43,437 bases of DNA from Gammaproteobacteria bacterium (GCA_022451485.1 JAKUQS010000024.1:1-43437), one strand, 5' to 3'; positions 1-7,845 are shown, numbered from the stretch's first letter. The notes: generated by a model not told the origin, from the letters alone. Numbers and translations: made by a program.

Positions 1-108
1 GAAACAGAGTTGGATGAGTCTGGCTTCTATCAGGTAGGTGTAGACGCAACACACGATATATCTATAAACGGACGGCGTACGGTTCAGGTTGAGACTCGAT
101 CCGGGTGA
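1..108 (+). CDS. C-terminal tail of an upstream gene, cut by the window edge
   Basis: An open frame enters from the left edge and ends at TGA 106-108. Only 35 codons are visible, with no diagnostic motif, so the tail alone cannot be assigned. It overlaps the next reading frame. The pattern there, a strand-rich segment that then continues as FRLRLDPGDRPG in the next frame, suggests that these two entries are one gene interrupted by a frameshift near position 68-88. The alternative is that they are two genes with a short overlap. Confidence 0.4.
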   Translation, partial: ETELDESGFYQVGVDATHDISINGRRTVQVETRSG

Positions 109-409
109 CAGGCCGGGTTATGTGGAGATCACTGACTTAGAAATTGTATTACGGGACTTGCACGGCCAAGAAACTGTCGTGATGTCAGCGGTTTCAAGCA
201 AAGAATTAGCGGCGATGATAAAACGCTCAAACGATGTATTAGTGGCGCATAAGGCGAGTCATTTGTGGCGAGTGGATCAATTCGATCCGTGGATTGAATT
301 TAAGGCGATTGACGCAGGCCAGGTATTGCCTGGGAACGTAGTCAGCGTGCGATACCATTTGATATGGAGAGAAATGCCTGACACTGAAAGCCTGACGCTG
401 TTGCGTTAG
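89..409 (+). CDS. Beta-sandwich protein fragment, possibly polysaccharide or glycosyltransferase associated
   Basis: This frame encodes about 106 residues from a TTG at 89, or fewer if it starts at GTG 122; neither has a convincing ribosome-binding site. The first residues read RLDPGDRPGYVEI, and the frame is open upstream of the TTG as FRLRLDPGDRPG. As I recall it, this resembles the LDP-x-D-x-PG-x-V-x-I strand motif of the beta-sandwich domain found in many bacterial glycosyltransferases and polysaccharide methyltransferases. A later segment with DPWIEF and a charged RYHLIW strand fits the end of such a domain. No catalytic domain is visible. It is best read as the last domain of a longer protein whose 5' part lies left of the window, with a frameshift near 68-88. 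Its function is inferred from one motif only. Confidence 0.4.
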   Translation: MRLDPGDRPGYVEITDLEIVLRDLHGQETVVMSAVSSKELAAMIKRSNDVLVAHKASHLWRVDQFDPWIEFKAIDAGQVLPGNVVSVRYHLIWREMPDTESLTLLR

Positions 410-427
410 ATCCGCATGTAGCCAAGA

Positions 428-451
428 ATAATTAAGCGCCATCGTAATTAT
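428..451. repeat. AT-rich inverted repeat, 7-bp arms
   Basis: The arms ATAATTA (428-434) and TAATTAT (445-451) are perfect reverse complements around a 10-nt loop. They lie between the first gene and the 3' end of the decR-like gene. There is no T-tract and little G or C in the arms, so an intrinsic terminator is unlikely. It could be a weak regulatory or structural site. Confidence 0.3.
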
Positions 452-517
452 AGATGTTTGGTTGTCTACGGTTAGCTAACAGCGGGGTAGAACATACCGA
501 CATGAAGACATCGATCA

Positions 518-976
518 TTAAACACTAGAGAGTGGTAGTGCTGTCGTGTACTTGATTTGTTCCATGGCAAAACCTGCTGTTACATTCGCAAGAGGCAGAC
601 GACCGATTAGTCGCGTATAAAAGTCGTTGTAGCCTCCCATATCTTGCACCACCACACGAAGCAGGTAGTCCACTTCCCCAGCCATACGATAAAATTCGAG
701 TATCTCCGGCATATCACTAACGGCACTGGATAGCTCGTCGAACCAGGCTTTGGTATGTTGATTCGTTCGAATCGAGACAAACACCGTAAACCCTGCACCC
801 ACTTTTTCTGCATCTAAAAGGGCAACCCGTTTCCGGATCACACCTTCCTGTTCCATTCTTCGAATGCGTTTCCAGCAGGGAGTGGTTGATAGGTGAACCC
901 GTGAAGCGATTTCACTGATGGCAAGACTGGCATCGTTCTGCAGCAGGTGGAGTATTTTCCGATCGATATGATCCAT
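518..976 (-). CDS. decR: Lrp/AsnC-family regulator, DecR (YbaO)-like
   Basis: The protein has 152 residues, the usual length for the Lrp/AsnC family. An N-terminal winged HTH (about residues 1-60) contains the recognition segment TTPCWKRIRRME. A C-terminal RAM/ligand-binding domain (about 65-145) ends in FAMEQIKYTTALPL. From memory both segments closely match Escherichia coli DecR, which senses cysteine and activates cysteine-detoxification genes. Proteins of this family act as dimers, octamers or hexadecamers that wrap DNA. The gene is divergent from a rhodanese gene, and the shared AT-rich gap has a palindrome just upstream of the rhodanese promoter. A role in sulfur or cysteine detoxification is therefore plausible. 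The family call is firm; the DecR assignment rests on remembered similarity plus context. Confidence 0.85.
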   Translation of the reverse strand: MDHIDRKILHLLQNDASLAISEIASRVHLSTTPCWKRIRRMEQEGVIRKRVALLDAEKVGAGFTVFVSIRTNQHTKAWFDELSSAVSDMPEILEFYRMAGEVDYLLRVVVQDMGGYNDFYTRLIGRLPLANVTAGFAMEQIKYTTALPLSSV

Positions 977-1038
977 AAAAAATTGCTCTGAAATTTATCT
1001 TAAGGAGGAAAATAGCACATATAATACGAAATAAATAA

Positions 1039-1064
1039 GGAAAATAGATGTATTTTCTATTTCC
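1039..1064. promoter_or_regulatory. Candidate Lrp-type operator (palindrome)
   Basis: GAAAATA (1040-1046) and TATTTTC (1051-1057) form a perfect inverted repeat with a 4-nt centre. Flanking bases extend the near-symmetry to about 26 bp. It is AT-rich like Lrp-family sites. A related half-site, GGAAAATAG, occurs near 1006-1014, about 33 bp upstream. The palindrome ends just before the -35 of the rhodanese promoter, as expected for an activator site. Confidence 0.5.
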
Positions 1065-1067
1065 CTA

Positions 1068-1096
1068 TTGACTAGGCATAGATGGCCGGCTATTTT
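1068..1096 (+). promoter_or_regulatory. Candidate sigma70 promoter for the rhodanese gene
   Basis: The -35 is TTGACT (1068-1073) and the -10 is TATTTT (1091-1096), separated by exactly 17 bp. The predicted start is near 1103, about 118 nt before the likely rhodanese start codon. The operator-like palindrome lies directly upstream. Confidence 0.5.
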
Positions 1097-1220
1097 TTGC
1101 TGAGCAGGAAATGGTCTTTTTGGCCCATTGGGATTGGTCAATGGCGGCGACAATTTATCTCATGCTACCAATCACATGGTGACCCACAACGATTTATTAC
1201 CACGATCAGGTACCAGCAAG

Positions 1221-1643
1221 ATGGCATCTGGTGTGGCGTTTATTACCGCGAGTGCCGCGTGGCGCTGGTTGCAGTCTGATTCGACAATTCGTCTAATTGA
1301 TATCCGATCGACGCAGGAATTTCTTTTTGTCGGGCATCCGGTAGGGGCCGTACATGTTCCGTACATCGATGAGCCTGATTGGGAACCCAACCCCTGTTTT
1401 ACTGCTCAGGTACGCGATTTGCTGCCAGTGGTGGCCGATCTAAAAGTGAAGCGGGAAGATCTGATTTTTCTGATTTGTCGTTCGGGTGAGCGTTCGAAAG
1501 CTGCTGGCCAAGTGTTGATTGAAGCCGGAGTGGACAACGTTTTTTCAATCATTGACGGCTTCGAAGGTCCTTTGAATGAGCATGCTCACCGTAGTGGGAT
1601 TTCTGGGTGGCGATACGATGGTTTACCTTGGGCTCAATGCTGA
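1221..1643 (+). CDS. Rhodanese-like sulfurtransferase
   Basis: This single-domain rhodanese-fold protein has about 140 residues. It carries the active-site loop ICRSGERS, where the Cys would form the persulfide and the CxxGxR pattern is intact. An N-terminal DIRSTQEF motif matches the family's D-R-x-x-x-E-F. Sulfurtransferases of this type move sulfane sulfur from thiosulfate, persulfides or low-molecular-weight donors to an acceptor. The frame is open further upstream (ATG 1176, ATG 1128), but the domain begins just after ATG 1221, and the earlier 31 residues do not look like the family. It converges on gluQ with 6 bp between stop codons. The divergent DecR-like regulator suggests induction by cysteine or sulfide stress, which is an inference. 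Confidence 0.85.
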   Translation: MASGVAFITASAAWRWLQSDSTIRLIDIRSTQEFLFVGHPVGAVHVPYIDEPDWEPNPCFTAQVRDLLPVVADLKVKREDLIFLICRSGERSKAAGQVLIEAGVDNVFSIIDGFEGPLNEHAHRSGISGWRYDGLPWAQC

Positions 1644-1649
1644 CGGAGA

Positions 1650-2630
1650 TCAATACCCCGCATCGAGGCGTGGCATCGGGTAGGACTTCAGTTGCGGAAT
1701 CCGTTCAGGCGACCAAAGACAAGTTGCCGCTTCCCAGAATTCATCGACATTGCCGACCTGACTTGGCGCTACCTGACCGAGAAATTGCCATGCGTTGATC
1801 AAAACGAGCAGGGGGTGCGTGTCTGGGATTGGGTGAGCCGCATTTTGCTTCGACAGTTTGTGACCAGCGGAGTCGATGACCACTGGGAGATGCGCATAAG
1901 TCGGCGTTGTAAATCCGAGGTAGGTTTGAAGCAGTTGCTGGCGCGGAGTGGAAGACAATAAGTCAGCTCCACGCACCACGTGGGTGATCCCTTCGTCTTC
2001 ATCATCGACTACCACAGCGAGTTGATAGGCGGTAAACCCATCTGCGCGGTGGACGACAAAGTCACCAACCTCTCTGGCGAGATTCTGTTCAAAGAGGCCC
2101 AAGAAGCGATCCATCATCACAGATGTGGTATCGGGCACACGAAGCCGTATGGTTCTGCGGGTACGTCCTGGTGGCAACCCTTCGCGGCAGGTCCCGGGAT
2201 AAATCATTGTCGTGTTTTGTGGCTGAGCGCATCTTTGCACGTCGCGCCGTGAGCAGCCACAGGGAAACGCGTAGTTCTGATCGAGAAGCGTATTGACGAT
2301 GTCCAGATAACGATCTTTCTTGTGGCTTTGCCGGGTGGGTAAACCGCTCCACTCAAACCCCAACACGTTGAGAGTCTGGAGTATGGCTGATTCTGCTCCT
2401 GGCACTGTGCGTGTTTCATCAATGTCATCAATTCGAAGGTGCCATTGCCCATTATGCGCACGGGCATCGGCGTAACTTCCTACTGCTGCCACGATGGAGC
2501 CAAAGTGCAGTGGCCCCGTGGGTGAGGGCGCAAATCGTCCCCGGTAGAGAGTTTCCCCATCAATAATGGGTCTTCGGTTTGTTGTTGAAGGGGCGTCGGG
2601 TGTCACAGTGAAATGATGTCCTGCCACCAT
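1650..2630 (-). CDS. gluQ: Glutamyl-Q tRNA(Asp) synthetase
   Basis: GluQ-RS activates glutamate and attaches it to queuosine at position 34 of tRNA(Asp). The 326-residue protein has the GluRS-like Rossmann domain with the HIGH-equivalent in PSPTGPLHFGS (about 35-45) and the KMSKS-equivalent KLSKQ (about 258-262). Likely zinc ligands are C124, C126 and C148. It lacks the anticodon-binding domain of true GluRS, as expected for this paralog. The chosen ATG gives about 28 residues before the conserved YRGRFAPSPTG start, slightly longer than usual, and overlaps the end of the upstream gene by 28 bp. No nearer ATG is available. Confidence 0.93.
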   Translation of the reverse strand: MVAGHHFTVTPDAPSTTNRRPIIDGETLYRGRFAPSPTGPLHFGSIVAAVGSYADARAHNGQWHLRIDDIDETRTVPGAESAILQTLNVLGFEWSGLPTRQSHKKDRYLDIVNTLLDQNYAFPCGCSRRDVQRCAQPQNTTMIYPGTCREGLPPGRTRRTIRLRVPDTTSVMMDRFLGLFEQNLAREVGDFVVHRADGFTAYQLAVVVDDEDEGITHVVRGADLLSSTPRQQLLQTYLGFTTPTYAHLPVVIDSAGHKLSKQNAAHPIPDTHPLLVLINAWQFLGQVAPSQVGNVDEFWEAATCLWSPERIPQLKSYPMPRLDAGY

Positions 2631-3184
2631 GTCTCCTGTGCGAGCGAAAGGCGTAGCGGTGACTGGACTCCGATCGGGGCCTTGGCTATATACCGTTTGG
2701 CTTCACGCAAGGAAGGTTCACTGAGAGAATGAAGATAGCGTTTGGCATTTTCCACACTGAAGGGTTGATTGGTGTGGTTTTCAAAGTTGGGTGGTGAGTC
2801 AGTCCAGACGACTCCTTGCAAACCGCTTTGCTTTAGCCATGAGGAGATTAATGTTTTTGTCGTTAGCGATATAGAGTAGTTCGACTGGTGTTCGAGATCA
2901 ATGAAGCCAATACCGTCGAGGGGGGTGCGTTCACGAGCCGCAAGATTTGATCGTGCTTCGATGATGTCCGAGTGCACGCTGAGGATGATGGATGAGGGGG
3001 AATACGCTCCATGCTTTTCGTCGATAGCGAGTGCCAGTGCACCAAGGCGTTTGCGAGAGACAAGGGAAAACTCAAGCGGCAAACGAGGACCGGCATTAAT
3101 AGCCCAGTCACCTTGAACAAAAGGCGTTAGATTATCTAGATCCCACAACAAGGAACCCCAGCCAATGATGGCAATTGCTGACAA
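2603..3184 (-). CDS. GGCT-like (gamma-glutamylcyclotransferase-fold) protein
   Basis: The 193-residue protein begins with IIGWGSLLWD, matching the G-x-GSL-x-W nucleotide-loop-like motif that opens the gamma-glutamylcyclotransferase fold. PRLPLEFSLVSRKRLGALALAI follows, typical of an uncharacterised bacterial GGCT-like branch. Family members cleave gamma-glutamyl amides or act on related substrates, but this branch has no known substrate that I can name. The C-terminal half, with the stretch RYLHSLSEPSLREAKRYI, gives no further clue. It lies upstream of gluQ on the same strand with a 28-bp overlap, so the two are probably co-transcribed. Fold assignment is fairly secure; activity is open. Confidence 0.65.
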   Translation of the reverse strand: MSAIAIIGWGSLLWDLDNLTPFVQGDWAINAGPRLPLEFSLVSRKRLGALALAIDEKHGAYSPSSIILSVHSDIIEARSNLAARERTPLDGIGFIDLEHQSNYSISLTTKTLISSWLKQSGLQGVVWTDSPPNFENHTNQPFSVENAKRYLHSLSEPSLREAKRYIAKAPIGVQSPLRLSLAQETWWQDIISL

Positions 3185-3334
3185 TGGTATTCGTCTCGTT
3201 AATGTGGCAATAGCGGGATTCTATTCTGTTCACGTTATGCGAAGTACTCGTGCGTGGAATAGACAGATCACTTTTTTATGTTTGATGGGTTCTTTATTAT
3301 TAGCTCATATCTGTGTGCTAGGATTCCAACCATA

Positions 3335-3988
3335 ATGAGAAACGCTTTTTCACCGAAATTTGATGAGTTGCCTGCTACGCTCCCCCTTTTCCCTTTAGAA
3401 GGAGCAGTGGTGTTGCCGCATGGGCAACTTCCGTTAAACATCTTTGAACCGCGGTACCTGAATATGGTTTTTGATGCGCTCGCGGATGCCCGATTGATTG
3501 GCATGATTCAGCCGCTGCCAGATTCACCGACTCCTGAACCGGCGCTGCATCAGACAGGTTGTGCTGGGCGTATCGTTAGTTTCAGTGAAACCCGCGATAG
3601 CCGTTTGCTGATTGTGCTTGGGGGCTTGTGCCGATTTGATGTAGTGAGTGAACGGACGGTCGAGCGGGGATATCGCTTGGCTGAGATATCTTGGGACCGG
3701 TTTTGTCATGACTTAAAAGAAGAGCAAACAGAACTTGGAAGCGGTCGTTTGTTGGCTGCTGCTAAGCATCTCCTAGAACATCGGTCGATGACGGTGGAGT
3801 GGGGCGCCCTAGATCAATTGGGTGCCCCCGAACTGATCGATACACTGGGATCGAGTCTTCCCTTCTCGCCCCAGGAAAAACAGGGATTGGTCGAAACCAA
3901 GGTGCTTCAGGATCGACTCAACTTGGTTACCGCGTTGTGCGAATTGGGCAGTGCGCTCGACAGTGGGGCAGATCATCGAACTCATTAG
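3335..3988 (+). CDS. Lon N-terminal (LON substrate-binding) domain protein
   Basis: The 217-residue protein corresponds to the N-terminal substrate-recognition domain of Lon, without ATPase or protease domains. LPLFPLEGAVVLPHGQLPLNIFEPRY is the family signature, here spread over about residues 17-42. It continues with a strand-rich segment (RLIGMIQPLP, GRIVSFSETRDSRLLIVLGG) and a helical tail. Such stand-alone proteins are widespread in proteobacteria and act presumably as adaptors or peptide binders; their role is not established. ATG 3335 was chosen because it lies just before the domain; the frame is open back to 3278. It converges on the Fe-S protein gene, with 32 bp between the two stop codons. 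Confidence 0.85.
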   Translation: MRNAFSPKFDELPATLPLFPLEGAVVLPHGQLPLNIFEPRYLNMVFDALADARLIGMIQPLPDSPTPEPALHQTGCAGRIVSFSETRDSRLLIVLGGLCRFDVVSERTVERGYRLAEISWDRFCHDLKEEQTELGSGRLLAAAKHLLEHRSMTVEWGALDQLGAPELIDTLGSSLPFSPQEKQGLVETKVLQDRLNLVTALCELGSALDSGADHRTH

Positions 3989-4020
3989 GGGGGATGATTG
4001 TTGCTGCGGCGGCACTATGG

Positions 4021-5364
4021 TTAGAGGTCGTAAGCGATTCGCAGTAGGCTGATAGGATGTCGAGGGGGAGTGTCGCCACCCAGCCCATTCCAAAGTTGTG
4101 TAGCCGCTATCGGACAATCACTACCATAGTGATCGGGCGCAACCGCTTGTATACGTTTAACGATCGGCCTCACAATTTTCATCGAGGCGTTGTGTGTTTC
4201 TGACTTAACAGCATAAGTTCCATCATGTCCTGAGCAGCGCTCGATCGTGACTAATTTCGTCTCGGGGATCAACTCAAGAATCTGTTTTGTTCTAGAACCA
4301 AAGTTTTGTACGCGTTGGTGGCAGGCGGCGTGATAGGCGACTGTTCCCAAGGGGTGTTTAAACTCTATATTCAAAAGCCCGGCTCGATGTCGAAGATAAA
4401 GGTACTCGAAGGGGTCAAAAATTCGTTTTCGAATGCGCTGAAGATCGACATCATTGGGAAACATTAGAGGCAGTTCCTGCTTGAACATCAAAACACAGGA
4501 AGGAACAGGAGCAACGATGTCCCAGCCGGCATCAATCATTTCGATTAGCGAGTCTCGATTGTTTTCACTGGCCCGCGCAACGGCATCGAGGTCACCCAGT
4601 TCGAATTTGGGCATGCCGCAGCATTGCTCGGTCCTGACTAATGTCATGGGGATGTGGTTGTGCTCAAACACCCGTACCAGATCCAAGGCAAGTTCTGGGG
4701 CGTTGTAGTTGCCATAACAGGTTGCGAACAGGGCCACTTTACCTTGAGTCCGATCAGTTGTTTCGATGGCCTCGGTGGCGTGCGGTTCGTGGTTACGCAA
4801 CTGTTGCCTGAGGGTTGGGTTGTGGTAGGCCGGCAGTTTGGCGTTTGCGTGTATCTTGAGCGTTTTTTCTAGGACCCCCCGCAGAGGTGTGGATCGATTG
4901 GCTGCATTAACTGCATTGACAACGACCGGAAGACTGGCCAAACGCCCCACCTGATCTGTATTGGTGAGCACGCGGTCACGAAAGCGCGCGCCTGACTGCT
5001 TGAAACGCACAGCTTTGGCTCTCAACATTAGATGAGGAAAATCTACGTTCCATTCATGAGGTGGAACGTAAGGACACTTCGTCATGTAACACAAATCACA
5101 CAGATAGCAGTGTTCTACTACTTTCTTATAGTCGGCTTTATCGACGCCATCGACTTCCATGGTGCTGGACTCATCAACTAAGTCGAAAAGGGTTGGAAAT
5201 GCCTGGCACAGACTGACGCACCGTCGGCAGCCATGGCAAATATCAAAAACCCTTTCTAGTTCCTCATTGAGCTCTTGTTCGTCTAAAAACGCTGGGTTTT
5301 GCCAATCAATGGGGTAACGGGTTGGCGCGTCGAGGCTGCCCTCTCGCGGGGGTGAAGAAGTCAA
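4021..5364 (-). CDS. GlpC/HdrD-like Fe-S oxidoreductase with two CCG-type domains
   Basis: The 447-residue protein has two [4Fe-4S] ferredoxin motifs near the N-terminus: CHGCRRCVSLC (about 43-53) and CYLCDLCYMTKCP (about 86-98). Two cysteine-rich CCG domains of the heterodisulfide reductase D / GlpC family follow. The first keeps CCG (TEQCCGMP). In the second the motif reads CSG (ERCSGHDG), so one cluster or disulfide-active site may be altered. Proteins of this type pass electrons between a quinone pool or ferredoxin and a partner dehydrogenase. No glpA, glpB, lactate dehydrogenase or rubrerythrin gene is adjacent. The neighbour 56 bp upstream encodes a Rieske ferredoxin, a possible electron partner. 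Family is clear, substrate unknown. Confidence 0.85.
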   Translation of the reverse strand: MTSSPPREGSLDAPTRYPIDWQNPAFLDEQELNEELERVFDICHGCRRCVSLCQAFPTLFDLVDESSTMEVDGVDKADYKKVVEHCYLCDLCYMTKCPYVPPHEWNVDFPHLMLRAKAVRFKQSGARFRDRVLTNTDQVGRLASLPVVVNAVNAANRSTPLRGVLEKTLKIHANAKLPAYHNPTLRQQLRNHEPHATEAIETTDRTQGKVALFATCYGNYNAPELALDLVRVFEHNHIPMTLVRTEQCCGMPKFELGDLDAVARASENNRDSLIEMIDAGWDIVAPVPSCVLMFKQELPLMFPNDVDLQRIRKRIFDPFEYLYLRHRAGLLNIEFKHPLGTVAYHAACHQRVQNFGSRTKQILELIPETKLVTIERCSGHDGTYAVKSETHNASMKIVRPIVKRIQAVAPDHYGSDCPIAATQLWNGLGGDTPPRHPISLLRIAYDL

Positions 5365-5420
5365 CGGAGTAGGCCTCCCAGTTAGGCGCGGACTGTACCG
5401 CTCATTAATGTCGATGGGTA

Positions 5421-5732
5421 TTATGCTGAAGTTGAGACGAAGATTCGCCCGTCTCGAGTGAAGACCGAATAAACGGCGAGATCAATTTCTGCTGGATCAT
5501 CGATGGCTTGACCATTAGTGAGACAGAATCGACTGCCATGCAACGGACAACGGACGCAGTTTCCCTCTAAGACCCCTTGGTAGAGTGAGGCATCTTCATG
5601 AGTGCAGGTGTCTTGTACGGCGTAGAGCGCTCCCTTGATATTTGCGATCAAGATATACAGGCCATTCAACTCGATTCGTTGCATTGAGCCTGGTTTGAGG
5701 TTGTTAGGCCCGATGTCCTGAAAATTAACCAT
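5421..5732 (-). CDS. Rieske [2Fe-2S] ferredoxin
   Basis: This small soluble Rieske protein has 103 residues. The cluster ligands are C43 and H45 in CTHED, and C62 and H65 in CPLHGSRF, with all four present. There is no signal peptide or membrane helix, so it is the ferredoxin type (like dioxygenase ferredoxins or NirD) and not a bc1 subunit. It lies 27 bp downstream of cysG and 56 bp upstream of the GlpC-like gene on the same strand. Siroheme made by CysG is used by nitrite or sulfite reductases, whose small subunit NirD has this fold. No reductase catalytic gene is in the window, so the partner stays unknown. Confidence 0.9.
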   Translation of the reverse strand: MVNFQDIGPNNLKPGSMQRIELNGLYILIANIKGALYAVQDTCTHEDASLYQGVLEGNCVRCPLHGSRFCLTNGQAIDDPAEIDLAVYSVFTRDGRIFVSTSA

Positions 5733-5759
5733 AGAATATGAGTCGAAAGATGCCGGTTT

Positions 5760-7205
5760 TCAGGTCATACCCTGACTAGATAGTTCTGGTCTGAGCGATA
5801 GGGCCGTATCATTTTCACCGTCTGGCCGAAACCATCCCAGACTGTCATGTAGCGTGACCACTTTGCCGATGATCAACAAGGTCGGAGCGTGGGCATTCGC
5901 AGCGGCCACTTGTTGAGGAAGTGAGGCGAGCGTACCAACAATTACACGCTGTTGCGCCGTAGTGCCTTGTTCGATCAGGGCAGCAGGCAGGTCTGGAGGC
6001 GCACCGTGAGCGCACATCTCTTGGCAAATTACCTCCAGTCCAGTCAGGCCCATATAGACAATAACGGTTTGATCAGGCTGAGCCAGTGATTTGAAATTCA
6101 GGTCGATCGCATCACCCTTTAAGTGGCCAGTGACAAATGTGCAGGACTGGGCAAAATCACGATGAGTAAGAGGAATTCCAGCATAGGCGGCACAGCCGGA
6201 AGCTGCGGTAATGCCGGGGATGACTTGGAAAGGAATCTTCGCGTTGACCAGGTCAGCAATCTCTTCTCCGCCACGGCCGAATACAAAAGGGTCGCCACCT
6301 TTGAGGCGAAGCACTCGTTTACCACTGGTGGCTAATTCGACCAACAGCTGATTGATGTCCGGTTGGGGTAATGAGTGATCCGATTTTTTCTTTCCGACAT
6401 ATAGTCTTTCTGCATCACGGCGGACTAGGTCGACGATAGCTGGCGCGACTAGTCGATCGTAAAGGACAACGTCTGCTTGTTGCATGAGTCGGAGTGCGCG
6501 AAAAGTCAACAAGTCAGGATCGCCGGGTCCGGCGCCGACGAGATACACCTCACCACGCGGTGGCGGTGTCGGGTCAGTGGTGCGCAATGCCTGTTTGAGC
6601 GATTCTTGGGCTTCAGATTCTCTGCGGGCAAATACCAGTTCGGCAGTTGGCCCCTGCAACATTTCTTCCCAGAAAATTCGACGGTCACGCGCGTTGCTAA
6701 ATCGCGCTTGCACGTCTGCTCGAAAAGTCCGGGCCAGTGCCGCGAGACGTCCATAGGCGGCAGGGATAAGCGTTTCAAGCCGAGATTTGAGCAGTCGGGC
6801 CAGTATGGGTGACGCCCCGCCAGTGCTGATAGCAATAATCACAGGTGATCGGTCAACGATAGACGGGACGATAAAACTACATAGATCTGGGCGGTCAACA
6901 ACGTTCACGGGAATATTTTGTTGCCTTGCGGCCAATGCAACCTGTCGGTTGATGTTCTCCTCATTAGTGGCGGCAATGACCAGCGACTGCCCCTCTAATG
7001 CATCGGCAGAGAACAACATTGCTTGATGGGTGATGTCTCCCTCATGTTTTGCAATGCGTAATGCGCGGGTCAGTGTTGGTGATACCACAGTCACTCGGGC
7101 CCCGGCGCGCCGTAAGAGATCGATTTTCCTTTCGGCAATCTCGCCGCCACCCACTACAAGGCAGGATGCATCGGTTAGTTTTAGATAAACGGGGAAGAAA
7201 TCCAT
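5760..7205 (-). CDS. cysG: Siroheme synthase (trifunctional)
   Basis: CysG converts uroporphyrinogen III to siroheme by two SAM-dependent methylations, NAD-dependent oxidation and ferrochelation. The 481 residues comprise an N-terminal dehydrogenase/ferrochelatase module with the NAD-binding GGGEIAERKI (about 19-28), catalytic D104 in NVVDRPDL, and ISTGGASP around the usual regulatory serine. A C-terminal uroporphyrinogen methyltransferase module begins at about 218 with VYLVGAGPGDP and also carries YDRLV and GGDPFVFGRGGEE. Its length is close to the 457 residues of the E. coli enzyme. It is followed by the Rieske and GlpC-like genes and preceded by the Sel1 gene, all on one strand. This suggests a use of siroheme in sulfite or nitrite reduction. 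Confidence 0.97.
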   Translation of the reverse strand: MDFFPVYLKLTDASCLVVGGGEIAERKIDLLRRAGARVTVVSPTLTRALRIAKHEGDITHQAMLFSADALEGQSLVIAATNEENINRQVALAARQQNIPVNVVDRPDLCSFIVPSIVDRSPVIIAISTGGASPILARLLKSRLETLIPAAYGRLAALARTFRADVQARFSNARDRRIFWEEMLQGPTAELVFARRESEAQESLKQALRTTDPTPPPRGEVYLVGAGPGDPDLLTFRALRLMQQADVVLYDRLVAPAIVDLVRRDAERLYVGKKKSDHSLPQPDINQLLVELATSGKRVLRLKGGDPFVFGRGGEEIADLVNAKIPFQVIPGITAASGCAAYAGIPLTHRDFAQSCTFVTGHLKGDAIDLNFKSLAQPDQTVIVYMGLTGLEVICQEMCAHGAPPDLPAALIEQGTTAQQRVIVGTLASLPQQVAAANAHAPTLLIIGKVVTLHDSLGWFRPDGENDTALSLRPELSSQGMT

Positions 7206-7289
7206 GGTGCTGCGTAGAGTAGATCGATCTAATTAATGTAGCCGACGAAAGCGTCACGTCATTGTTTAAGTAACTTGCTTCGACAGAGG

Positions 7290-7715
7290 CTAAATGCCGG
7301 CCTGGCGATACAACCAGTTGGCTTTGGCAAGGTCAACGGGCACCCCGCGGCCTTGCTCGTAGAGTTCCGCGAGTGCGAGTTGAGCGCCGGCCAGCTCGTG
7401 TTCGGCGGCGCGCTGAAACCAGTAAACGGCGGCTTCGTCATCATTGACCGTACCGTGGCCTGTAAGGTAGCAGCAACCGAGGCTGTGCTGTGCAAGGCCG
7501 TGATTTTGTTCAGCTGCTTGTTGTAGCCAGGTGAAAGCTTGTGTTTCGTTGGCGACGTGGCCTAAGCCATTTTGCAACATAATTGCGACGCGGTATTGAG
7601 CTTCTGGGTTCCCTGCCTTAGCGAGGGGCGATAGATATTGCATGGCGCTTGAGAAGTGTTTGGATTCAAAAGCAGCGAGGCCACTGGCAAGATCAATTTC
7701 TTCGGTTTCGTTCAT
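7290..7715 (-). CDS. Sel1-repeat (tetratricopeptide-like) protein
   Basis: The 141-residue protein consists of about three Sel1-like repeats, visible as AQYRVAIMLQNGLGHV, AQHSLGCCYLTGHGTV and AQLALAELYEQGRGVP, each about 36 residues apart. These are alpha-solenoid adaptors for protein contacts. No signal peptide is seen, so it is likely cytoplasmic. It stands 84 bp upstream of cysG on the same strand and could be the first gene of that operon. No catalytic function is expected; a partner cannot be named. Confidence 0.85.
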   Translation of the reverse strand: MNETEEIDLASGLAAFESKHFSSAMQYLSPLAKAGNPEAQYRVAIMLQNGLGHVANETQAFTWLQQAAEQNHGLAQHSLGCCYLTGHGTVNDDEAAVYWFQRAAEHELAGAQLALAELYEQGRGVPVDLAKANWLYRQAGI

Positions 7716-7816
7716 CGAGTGGGATCATATAGGACTGTGTTGCGTCGGATGCGGGGCGATCGCCAGATTCCTAGGCGATTCTCGGCGCTCAGCGGTGGGT
7801 ACGAACTCGTTAGGTA

Positions 7817-7845
7817 TTGTTATCATGACCAACAAAAGGTATACT
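7817..7845 (+). promoter_or_regulatory. Sigma70-type promoter of a candidate small RNA
   Basis: The -35 is TTGTTA (7817-7822) and the -10 is TATACT (7840-7845), with exactly 17 bp between them. The predicted start is near 7852. It points away from the Sel1 gene into a short stretch that ends in a strong terminator. A 15-bp palindrome covers the -10 and the start region. Confidence 0.6.

Noticed and set aside
755..780. TTCGAATC stretch as a tRNA T-loop
   Set aside because: It lies inside the decR-like coding sequence and no acceptor or anticodon arms can be formed around it.
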